This document shows positions 49,233 to 56,916 of a DNA stretch of 64,000 nucleotides, piece after piece. The position numbers were made by a program, and so were the translations under genes. The stretch comes from Actinomycetes bacterium (lineage in GTDB: Bacteria; Actinomycetota; Thermoleophilia; Solirubrobacterales; JACPNS01), in contig JAEYBE010000003.1 in the NCBI GenBank assembly GCA_023404495.1, positions 62,001-126,000 on the forward strand. Direction: 5' to 3'. The stretch's first letter is position 1. The number at the start of each line of letters is the position of its first letter. The notes beneath the pieces are model-generated. The model worked only from the letters and a program-made list of their open reading frames with translations, was not told the origin of the DNA and did not search any database.

Positions 49233-50749
49233 CGCACAAGCTCCTTGACCGCGGCGCGCAGGTCATCCGGCGAGACCGCGTGGCCCGGCGTCACGTCGCC
49301 CGGGGCACCGATCAGAACGAACGGGACAGACTCGCCGACGCGCTTCTTGTCGAGCTGGATCACGTCGAGCACCGTATCGAGCGGCAGGCCCTTCGCGCGA
49401 ACCGGCAAACCGGCCTGGCGGCAGAGCGCGACGACTTCTTCGCGCAGCGCTTCATCGCCCGAAAGCCGCAGCGCCCCCGCAAGACCGATGCTGACGGCTT
49501 CGCCGTGACGCAGCGTGCCGTAGCCAGCGACCGTCTCGATCGCATGGCCGATCGTGTGTCCGAGGTTGAGGATCTGACGCAAGCTCTGGTCGCGTTCATC
49601 GGCCGCCACCACGGCGAGCTTGGTGCGCGCACATTCGAAGACGATCCAGGGGTCGATCGGCTGTTTGAAGTCGACACCCTTGGCGACGCGATCCCAAAGC
49701 CGGCCGCCGGCGATCAGCGCGGTCTTGATCACTTCCGCCCACCCGGCCACGAGCTCGCCCTTCGGCAGACCGGCCAGTGCGTCGGTGTCAACCAGCACTG
49801 CGTCGGGTTGGTGGTAGGCGCCGGCGTAGTTCTTCGCGGCCGGCAGATCGACGCCGGTCTTGCCGCCGTAGGCGGAGTCGACTTGCGCGACCAGGGAGGT
49901 CGGCACCTGCACGAACGGCGTGCCGCGCTGGTAGATCGCAGCGCAGAATCCGGCCAGGTCCCCCACGACGCCGCCGCCCACAGCGGCCAGTTGCCGCCCG
50001 CGCGCAAACTCCTGCGCGGCCAGCAGCGAGCAGACCTTCTCGACCTGAGCGAGCGTCTTCGAGGTCTCACCCGGTGGCACGACGATGCCCTCATCGAGCC
50101 ACGGGTAGAGCTTGGCGACGTTCTCGTCCGTGACGGTCACGGCATCGCGTCGTGCCAACCAGAGGTCTCCGCTCTCGAGCACGCCCGAATCGAAAACAGA
50201 CGGGTAGCCCCAGGATTTGCCCGAGGTCCAGATCATTCGCGGCCCGGCGGGCCTGGCGAGCAGCTCGCGCAGCAGCGGGGCCGCCTCGCGCACAGATGAG
50301 GAACTCGCGTTGCCGACGATCGCGTCGGCGGCGTCCTCGTAGATCGGCGCGCGTTCGGTGTAGAGAGCCCGGAACGCCGACTCGTCGCGCGCCAGCGGTC
50401 GCTTGGATTTGCGCACCCGCGCCCAGGCGTCGTTGGCGCTGACGTCAAGCAACACGGTCAGGTGCTTCTTGAGCGCGCGCCGCGTCTTCGCCGAGCCCAG
50501 CGCGCCCCCGCCCAATGCGATCACCAGCGGTTCGTCGCGCGCCAGCAGCTCGAGCACCGTCGCCTCCTCGCGGCGGCGAAACTCCGCCTCTCCGCGTTTG
50601 GCGAAGAAGTCCGGGATCGGCATGCCGAGCTTCGCTTCAAGCAATGCGTCGACGTCGGCCGACTCGCGGCCGAACGTTTTGGCCAGCCTCGTCGCGGAGC
50701 TCGACTTGCCGGCGCCCATGAAGCCGGTCAAGACGAGGTGACGGGCCAT
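49229..50749 (-). CDS. aroKB: Bifunctional shikimate kinase / 3-dehydroquinate synthase (AroK-AroB fusion)
   Basis: 506 residues starting MARHLVLTGF; the upstream in-frame extension is rejected because aroC ends 4 bases before this ATG. Residues 1-165 are shikimate kinase with Walker A GFMGAGKS (G9-S16), the D33 region and the GGGAL motif near 80. From about residue 172 it is 3-dehydroquinate synthase with GGGVVGDLAGFCA, the DSAYGGKTGVDL lysine region and metal-ligand helix LNLGHTIGHAIE. The two activities are steps 5 and 2 of the shikimate pathway. Both appear intact. AroKB fusions are known in a few lineages such as Thermotoga. Confidence 0.93.
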   Translation of the reverse strand: MARHLVLTGFMGAGKSSSATRLAKTFGRESADVDALLEAKLGMPIPDFFAKRGEAEFRRREEATVLELLARDEPLVIALGGGALGSAKTRRALKKHLTVLLDVSANDAWARVRKSKRPLARDESAFRALYTERAPIYEDAADAIVGNASSSSVREAAPLLRELLARPAGPRMIWTSGKSWGYPSVFDSGVLESGDLWLARRDAVTVTDENVAKLYPWLDEGIVVPPGETSKTLAQVEKVCSLLAAQEFARGRQLAAVGGGVVGDLAGFCAAIYQRGTPFVQVPTSLVAQVDSAYGGKTGVDLPAAKNYAGAYHQPDAVLVDTDALAGLPKGELVAGWAEVIKTALIAGGRLWDRVAKGVDFKQPIDPWIVFECARTKLAVVAADERDQSLRQILNLGHTIGHAIETVAGYGTLRHGEAVSIGLAGALRLSGDEALREEVVALCRQAGLPVRAKGLPLDTVLDVIQLDKKRVGESVPFVLIGAPGDVTPGHAVSPDDLRAAVKELVR

Positions 50750-50753
50750 GGGG

Positions 50754-51959
50754 CTAGTTGCTCTCCTGGTCGGCGAAGAACACTTCGCCCGCGATTCTGC
50801 CCTGATAGGCGGACAGCGCGGCTTTGGTGTCGGCGATGTTGTCGCCGCCGAACTTCTCGAGGTACGCGTCGGCGAACACAAGCGCGGCCATTGCCTCGCC
50901 CACAACGCCCGCAGCGGGAACCGTGCACGAGTCGGTGCGTTCCTTGAGCGCTGACGCTTCTTCGCCGGTGGCGATATCAACGCTGCGCAGCGGCTTGGTC
51001 AGTGTGGGCAGCGGTTTCATCGCGCCCTTGATGACCACGGTCTCGCCGTTGGTCATGCCGCCCTCGATGCCGCCGGCGTGATTGGTCTGGCGGTGGAAGC
51101 CGAATGCCTCGGTGGGTCCCTGACCGCCGGGGAAGATTTCGTCGTGTGCCTGCGAACCCGGGATTCCGGTCAGCCCGAAGCCGTCGCCAAAGCCAACGCC
51201 CTTGATCGCCTGGATCGAGCAGAAGGCTTGCGCCAGGCGCCCTTCGATCCGGCCGTCCCAGCTTGCGTAGGAGCCGAGCCCCGGCACCAAGCCGAAGACC
51301 AGCACCTCGAAGATGCCGCCCAGCGTCTCGTTGGCCTTGCGCTGGACGTCGATGTGACGGATCATCGCGCGCTCTGTTTCGGAATCCAGGCAGCGGACCG
51401 GGGAATCGTCGACGCCGTCGAAATCGCTCTCGACAAGTGGCGCCTCTGGCTGCGGTGCATCGACCTCGCCAATCCGCGTGACGTGGCTGCGCACCGTTAC
51501 GCCGAGGTCTCGCAGGATCGCTCGGGCGACGGCACCGACGGCCACGCGCGCGGTCGTCTCGCGGGCGCTGGCGCGTTCGAGCACATTGCGCACGTCGTCG
51601 TGCCCGAACTTCTGCACTCCGGCGAGGTCTGCGTGACCCGGCCGCGGTAGGTGCACCTCGGCAACGTCGGCATCGACCGGCCAAGGGTTCATGCGATCTT
51701 CCCAGTTGGCGTAGTCGCGATTGGGGATCGAAAGAGCGATCGGCGTGCCCAGCGTGCGTCCGTGGCGGATGCCCGAAACGACCGTCGCTGCGTCCTTCTC
51801 GATCTTCATGCGACCGCCACGGCCGTAGCCGAGTTGGCGACGTGCGAGGTCGGCGTTGAGGTCTTCCGGCGAGAGTTCAAGCCCCGCGGGTACGCCTTCG
51901 ATCACGGCCACCAGTCCGGGGCCGTGGGATTCTCCAGCTGTCGTGAAACGCAGACGCAT
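50754..51959 (-). CDS. aroC: Chorismate synthase
   Basis: 401 residues. Signatures: TTAGESHGPGLVAVIEG, the ASARETTARVA region, and GIEGGMTNGETV...KPLPTL. It forms chorismate from EPSP with reduced FMN. First of the aroC-aroKB-aroQ series and 49 bases downstream of the pilus operon. Confidence 0.96.
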   Translation of the reverse strand: MRLRFTTAGESHGPGLVAVIEGVPAGLELSPEDLNADLARRQLGYGRGGRMKIEKDAATVVSGIRHGRTLGTPIALSIPNRDYANWEDRMNPWPVDADVAEVHLPRPGHADLAGVQKFGHDDVRNVLERASARETTARVAVGAVARAILRDLGVTVRSHVTRIGEVDAPQPEAPLVESDFDGVDDSPVRCLDSETERAMIRHIDVQRKANETLGGIFEVLVFGLVPGLGSYASWDGRIEGRLAQAFCSIQAIKGVGFGDGFGLTGIPGSQAHDEIFPGGQGPTEAFGFHRQTNHAGGIEGGMTNGETVVIKGAMKPLPTLTKPLRSVDIATGEEASALKERTDSCTVPAAGVVGEAMAALVFADAYLEKFGGDNIADTKAALSAYQGRIAGEVFFADQESN

Positions 51960-52008
51960 CGCCGCGAAGCCTAGATCACGGGGCGATTGCTGATCGGGAG
52001 GTTGCGGA

Positions 52009-53121
52009 TCAGCGCTGCTTCTTGACGACGATGCGGTCGCTGCCGTCGAAACGCACGGTGTAGGTGACGTCGTCGCCCTGAATGTTGCGGTAATCGGAGA
52101 AGCGCACGACTCCGCCCCTGGCCATCTTGACCTGGCGGATCGGCTTGTCGTAGCTGATGCGCGAGCTCTTGTCCTTGATCACCTCGACGTCGGTGACCAC
52201 GAAGAGCAACGCCGAAGCCTTGCCCACCGAAAGGACCTTCACGGTCGGTTTACCACCGAAATCGATCCAGCCACCGGCGCGCTTGCGGGCCTTCTTCCAT
52301 GGCGTGAACGATGAGTAAGTCGTCAGCTTGGCCGTGAAGATCGGCGTTGCCGCAGCTGCCGGCGCCGCCGCACGAGTGGCCGCTGCCTGCTTCTGCGCCG
52401 CGGCCTTCTGCGCCTTGGTCTGCGGCTTGGCCTTGTCCGGCGCATAGCCCTTCGCAGCAAACGGGTCACGACTGCTCCGACGAGCCGCAAGGCTCTTGTT
52501 ACTCAAAGTCAAGTCCGGCTCCGACACAGTTGCAGCTTTGTCGGTTTTTGGGGAGCTGTGCTCGGCTACTGCGTTGTCGCCCGAGGGGGACATGAGTGTG
52601 AGGCCGATGATCACCGCGAAGAGCGCTGCGGCGCCGGCCAGCACCGGAGCGGGCTTGGGGAGGATGCGCCCGATTCGGGCGAAAACGCTCGGGCCGCGTC
52701 CAATCACGACCGTTTTGGCGGGCTTCTCCCCGCGCTTGGCCTGCTTGCCGGCCTTCTTGTCGTCCTTGGTTGCGGATGAATCGGCGGCGCCCTGGTCCTT
52801 GCTCTGAGCCCGAACGATCACTTCCTTCTCGACGACGATCGGCTTTTCGATGACCTTCTCGACCTCGACGACCTTCTCAACCTCGACGGTCACCGGCTTC
52901 TCGATCACCTTCTCGATCTCGACGACGCGATCGACCGGGCGCTCAACGATCACGGGTCGCTCGACGGCGCGCTCGACGACGATCTCGCGCTCGACGAACA
53001 CCGGGCCACCCTCATCGAGCGGCCCCATCCAGGCGAAAGTCTCCGGTTCACGGGCCGCAGGGCGCTTGCCGGCACCACCCCGGACTGCGCCCGCACGCGG
53101 TTTTGCCGCGCGCAGCCGCAT
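52009..53121 (-). CDS. Pilus-locus single-pass protein with a Val-Glu-Lys repeat
   Basis: 370 residues; the ATG overlaps the upstream stop as TGATG. Residues ~42-104 are a low-complexity strand of alternating hydrophobic and charged residues (VERPVIVERPVDRV, IEKVIEKPVTVEVEKVV). A Lys-rich linker, one membrane helix (~150-172, VLAGAAALFAVIIGLTLM), an Ala/Lys/Gln linker and a ~105-residue beta-rich C-terminal domain follow. The acidic/basic repeat would be cytoplasmic and the domain outside. The place in the operon corresponds to pilP/pilQ, so a pilus alignment role is inferred. Confidence 0.55.
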   Translation of the reverse strand: MRLRAAKPRAGAVRGGAGKRPAAREPETFAWMGPLDEGGPVFVEREIVVERAVERPVIVERPVDRVVEIEKVIEKPVTVEVEKVVEVEKVIEKPIVVEKEVIVRAQSKDQGAADSSATKDDKKAGKQAKRGEKPAKTVVIGRGPSVFARIGRILPKPAPVLAGAAALFAVIIGLTLMSPSGDNAVAEHSSPKTDKAATVSEPDLTLSNKSLAARRSSRDPFAAKGYAPDKAKPQTKAQKAAAQKQAAATRAAAPAAAATPIFTAKLTTYSSFTPWKKARKRAGGWIDFGGKPTVKVLSVGKASALLFVVTDVEVIKDKSSRISYDKPIRQVKMARGGVVRFSDYRNIQGDDVTYTVRFDGSDRIVVKKQR

Positions 53122-53942
53122 CAGGCCTTGACCTTCGAGATCTTCGTGAGCTTGAGCTTGTGGGCGTCACCGAACTCGTCGGTGATCGTCGCCGTCTGGC
53201 CCGGCTTGAGAACGAAGGTCTTGCCGGTCTCGTCGGCGGTCACGCCGGTCACGGTGGCTCCCTCGACGAGTTCAAACATCGCGCGGCTTCCGGTGTCGTT
53301 GACACCCATCAGCGATACGAGCGCATTGCTGCTCTTTGGCGGGATCTTGTCCCCCTGCTCGATGTCCTTGTAAGTCTTGCCGTCGTAGACGACCGTCGCC
53401 TTGTAGACGTAGACCACGACCGGCGTGGAGTTACCGCCGGAACCGCCGGACCCTGATCCACCACCAGCGCTGCCGCTGGAGCCGCTGCTTCCGCCGCCTG
53501 TGGCACCGCCGCCGGAGCTGCTCTCACATGGCGGCCCGGTTGCCGTCTCGGGACAGGTGACGCGGACCTTGAGGTCGCTCACTTCACACTCGAGCACGCG
53601 CGGCGGACCACTGCTGACCGTTGTGCAGGTGTAGTCAGAACTCCCCGCGAACGGGTTGCTGGACGAAGTCAGAGGAGCACCATCGCCGACCGCAGTCGGA
53701 GTGATCAACGTGATCTCGATCGGATTCTCCACCGATGCCGGCTGCGTGTTGACGACCGGCTGGGCCGTCGACTGGAGCGTCGGCTCAGACTTGTCGGGCA
53801 GCACGATCATTGCCGCGACGATCGCCACGACCAGAACGATCGCCGGAAGCAGCAGGTTGCGGCTTCGCATGTCGGCGACGAGCTCGCTCGCGTGGCGCTT
53901 GACGTTCTCGAGTTGCTCGTTGGATGAAGATTTGTCGCTCAT
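53121..53942 (-). CDS. Pilus-locus single-pass protein, possible PilP-like partner
   Basis: 273 residues starting MSDKSSSNEQ with GGGAGAAG upstream. One membrane helix (~28-48, LLLPAIVLVVAIVAAMIVL), a Pro/Thr/Ser segment with two Cys pairs, a Gly/Ser linker (~150-185), and a C-terminal beta domain (VVYDGKTYKDIEQGDKIPP...FVLKPGQTATITDEFG). The domain recalls the small beta-sandwich of PilP/GspC homology regions. Similar layout to the next gene downstream suggests the pair act together with PilMNO. Confidence 0.55.
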   Translation of the reverse strand: MSDKSSSNEQLENVKRHASELVADMRSRNLLLPAIVLVVAIVAAMIVLPDKSEPTLQSTAQPVVNTQPASVENPIEITLITPTAVGDGAPLTSSSNPFAGSSDYTCTTVSSGPPRVLECEVSDLKVRVTCPETATGPPCESSSGGGATGGGSSGSSGSAGGGSGSGGSGGNSTPVVVYVYKATVVYDGKTYKDIEQGDKIPPKSSNALVSLMGVNDTGSRAMFELVEGATVTGVTADETGKTFVLKPGQTATITDEFGDAHKLKLTKISKVKA

Positions 53943-53961
53943 CTGCTTCTCCCGCCGCCGC

Positions 53962-54867
53962 TCATTGACCTGTCGTGCTCGCCGCGGGCACGCCTGGCGC
54001 CGCCGGTGCTGCCGGAGCCGCCGCAGCGCTGCCACCGAGTGGCATCGAGTAGCCGGTCATCTGGACCGTTGCGCTCAGCTGCGGGAATTCCGAGACCGCG
54101 AGGTTGATCGAGTTGATGTCGAGCAGCCGGCCGTTGACCGTGACGCGCCCGTTGTGCGTCTTGACGAGCCCCAGCAGGTCTCCGAACATCGTGTCGAGGT
54201 TGAAGAAGCTGCCCTTGAAGGTGAGCGTGTAGCTGTATTTGTCGAGCCCGGCAGCCTGTGCGCTGAGGTCGGCAAGTGTTGGCGCAGTCGCGCAGGCCGC
54301 AGCGTCAGAGGTTGCGGCGTTGCGCGCATTCGCGTCCGCGGCGGCATCCTGAGCCTTCGCCTTGTCGCGACCGACCCAGGTCTGGGCCGTGGCACCCGCG
54401 GGAGCGCTCGAACCAGTCGCGCCGGTCGCCGCGCTCGGATCCGCCGAGGGCACGCCGGTTGCGCCGCTGGCTCCGCCCTCAGGCTCGCAAGAACTGCCGC
54501 CGACGCCATCGGTGGAGCCTCCGCCGCCGGCCGTCGTCGAGGCCGTGAGGTCAACGAACTGGACGTTGGCGTCGTTGGAGATGTCGTCGATCTGCACCAG
54601 CAGGCTGGCAAAGTCATCATTCGTCGGGATCGCCGCGCCGAGCTTGATCAACTTGGCGTACTCCTCCGGCTTCTCCTTCTTGACCGCCTTGGCGGCGATC
54701 TCGGCCTGCTTGGCCGTATCGAGCGAAGCTTGGGCGTCCTGCTTGGCCTTCTCGGCCTCAGCGACGGCGGTGCGCTTGGGGCTGATGATCAAGAACCAGA
54801 AGGCTCCGAGCACCACGAGCACCAGGGCTGCGGCCATAACCTTGCGATCGCGTTCAGTCATTCCCAT
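53962..54867 (-). CDS. pilO: Type IV pilus inner-membrane protein PilO-like
   Basis: 301 residues. Short cytoplasmic head, one membrane helix (VMAAALVLVVLGAFWFLII), a coiled coil (~30-70) and a ferredoxin-like domain split by a long Gly/Ala/Ser insertion (~112-165). The end of the domain (YSYTLTFKGSFFNLDTMFGDLLGLV...LSATVQMTGY) matches the PilO strand-helix pattern. Pairs with PilN to connect the cytoplasmic PilM ring to the exterior. Confidence 0.78.
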   Translation of the reverse strand: MGMTERDRKVMAAALVLVVLGAFWFLIISPKRTAVAEAEKAKQDAQASLDTAKQAEIAAKAVKKEKPEEYAKLIKLGAAIPTNDDFASLLVQIDDISNDANVQFVDLTASTTAGGGGSTDGVGGSSCEPEGGASGATGVPSADPSAATGATGSSAPAGATAQTWVGRDKAKAQDAAADANARNAATSDAAACATAPTLADLSAQAAGLDKYSYTLTFKGSFFNLDTMFGDLLGLVKTHNGRVTVNGRLLDINSINLAVSEFPQLSATVQMTGYSMPLGGSAAAAPAAPAAPGVPAASTTGQ

Positions 54868-54872
54868 GGTGA

Positions 54873-55652
54873 TCAGCCTCCCGTCCCTGCGGCCGCCGGA
54901 GTTCCGGTGGCCGGCGTCGCCGCGCCGGTTGCGCCGCTGGCGCCGCCGGGACCACTGGTCGTGGTCGTGGGCTTGGGCAGGCCAAGGAGGTCCGCGGTCT
55001 TGGGGCGATACACGACGTTGAGTGTGAAGTTGAGCGGCGCCGGACCGCAGTTCTCAAGGCGAGTGTCACCGGCGGAAGATTCCGCTCCTTCGCCCTGTGA
55101 GGATTGTGCGGGCGCACCGACCGAGCTTGAGTTCGACTTGACGTTTGAGACGCCCGGCATTTGCCTGAGCCACGTCAGCAGACGCGAGTATCCGACCCAC
55201 CCGGAGGCGCATCCCGACAGAGTCATCAGCGGCTGCATCGTCGTCGACGTGGCTCCACCCTCGCCGCCAGCGGCCGATGCGGACACCGCCGAGATCGTGT
55301 CGAGCGTCACGTCCGGCGGAAGTGATTTCGAGAGATCCGTCATTGCGACGTTCCATGGAAAGCGAGTTGCTGAAAGGCCGCCCACGAGCAGAGTGCGGGT
55401 GCGCACCATGTCGGAGACGTCATCGACCTTCGTCGGCACCGCGGCAACCGCCGCCTGGCGGCGATCGGCCTCGGCGCGAATTGCTGCGGCCTCGTCATTG
55501 AGGGTCTTGGCCTTGTTCGAGTAGCTGATCGAAACAACGACCATCAAGAGCAGTACCGCGAGACCCGCCAGCACGCCGTACGCCAGACGAGGATCTCCCT
55601 CACCGGGTACGCGCGGTCGCAGCTCAGGCGGGAGAAGGTTTACTGGCCTCAT
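54873..55652 (-). CDS. pilN: Type IV pilus assembly protein PilN-like
   Basis: 259 residues. The start MRPVNLLPPELRPR holds the conserved NLLP motif by which PilN binds PilM. A membrane helix (~25-45), coiled coil (~47-75) and a periplasm-side domain follow, ending with a Gly/Thr/Pro tail. The ATG overlaps the pilM stop (ATGA), so the PilM-PilN partners are translationally coupled. Confidence 0.85.
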   Translation of the reverse strand: MRPVNLLPPELRPRVPGEGDPRLAYGVLAGLAVLLLMVVVSISYSNKAKTLNDEAAAIRAEADRRQAAVAAVPTKVDDVSDMVRTRTLLVGGLSATRFPWNVAMTDLSKSLPPDVTLDTISAVSASAAGGEGGATSTTMQPLMTLSGCASGWVGYSRLLTWLRQMPGVSNVKSNSSSVGAPAQSSQGEGAESSAGDTRLENCGPAPLNFTLNVVYRPKTADLLGLPKPTTTTSGPGGASGATGAATPATGTPAAAGTGG

Positions 55653-56878
55653 TGAGCGACCGCCTCTTCGAGCGCAAGCCCGGCAGCCAGGGTCATCCGG
55701 CTGAGGTCGACCTCGGGCGTGTCAACGTCCGAGGGATCAAGCGCTCCCAGTGGCGCAGAAATGTTCACCGGCAGCCCGGTGCGCTGTGTCAGGGCCTCTG
55801 CCATGCCTTCGATGCGCGCGCCGGGTCCCACGAGAATGATGCGGGAAACCGGGGTTGCGCCGGGCTGGACGTTGTGGAAGTCGACGGAGGCCGTGATGTC
55901 GTTTCCGAGCTGGTTCGCCATCGCGAGAAGTTCCTCGCGGGCGCCCGCGACGATGTCGGCCTCACCCTGAATCGATTCGACGGGCTGAATGAGCCCAGTG
56001 TGCTCGAGCCACATCTCGGCGTGCTCGCGCGTCAGTCCACAGCGGTCCATCAGACGCGTCGATGCTGCGGCAAGACCGCTGGGCGTCGCACGCGTGAACT
56101 TGCAGATCGTGCCCTGGGCCAGCGTCACGTTGACCATGTCGGCGACGTGGAGGTAACAGATCGTTTCGCTGGCGAGCGCCTCGCCCGGGTAGAGCGCGCG
56201 GATCAGTCCAAAAGCGGAAAGGTCGATCGACTGGAGCTTGACGCCTGCGCGGCTCGCCGTCGCGACGACATTCTCCACCAGGCCCTTGCTGGCCGCGACC
56301 AGCAGGATCTGGAACTTCGGGTGATCGCCTGCCTCCTTGGGCGGGACGATCTGCACGATCTGGTAATCGATCACCGCCTCATCGACCGACATCGGCAGGT
56401 GGTCGGCCGCCTGAAAACGAATCGCGGCGTCAAGCTCTCGGCGGTCGGCGATCACCGGCGTCTCGAAAGTCCTGATCACAACGCGTGGGCTGGCAACACC
56501 GATGCGGACCTTGTCCGACAGCCCGCTCGCGCGGACGAACTCGGCAATCGCGTCGCCGAGCGCTTCAGGGTTGGCGATCTCACCGTCGACCACGAGGCCT
56601 GGATCAATCGACATGTACGAGGCCGACTTGACGCGGCCTCCAGAAACGCTTGCAGCCGCGATCCGCGTCGAGGAGATGTCAAGGCCAGTCAGTCCGTCCA
56701 GCTTGGGCCGCTGGTTGAACTTCTCTGCAAGCGAATCGGCCGAAACCGATGACGGCTTGCTCTCTGCCTGGACCTCCCCTTCCGGGTCGGACTTGCGTGA
56801 AAGTTTGAGCTGCATTGATCCTGACTTCTTGTCGGAGATGCCCGCCGTGCGGTCGGCGAACGTCTCACGTATCGGCAT
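55649..56878 (-). CDS. pilM: Type IV pilus assembly ATPase-fold protein PilM
   Basis: Up to 409 residues; an ATG at residue 22 (position 56815, AGGA upstream) is a good alternative start. Actin-like fold: LTGLDISSTRIAAASV, the VRIGVASPRVVIRTFETPVI strand, SIDLSAFGLIRAL and RIILVGPGARIEGMAEAL (adenosine loop). It forms the cytoplasmic ring that binds the PilN tail. The first ~45 residues are an unusual charged extension. Confidence 0.88.
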   Translation of the reverse strand: MPIRETFADRTAGISDKKSGSMQLKLSRKSDPEGEVQAESKPSSVSADSLAEKFNQRPKLDGLTGLDISSTRIAAASVSGGRVKSASYMSIDPGLVVDGEIANPEALGDAIAEFVRASGLSDKVRIGVASPRVVIRTFETPVIADRRELDAAIRFQAADHLPMSVDEAVIDYQIVQIVPPKEAGDHPKFQILLVAASKGLVENVVATASRAGVKLQSIDLSAFGLIRALYPGEALASETICYLHVADMVNVTLAQGTICKFTRATPSGLAAASTRLMDRCGLTREHAEMWLEHTGLIQPVESIQGEADIVAGAREELLAMANQLGNDITASVDFHNVQPGATPVSRIILVGPGARIEGMAEALTQRTGLPVNISAPLGALDPSDVDTPEVDLSRMTLAAGLALEEAVAQ

Positions 56879-56916
56879 CTCGCGGAGCGATCTTTACCGC
56901 GCTGGGACGCGAATTG

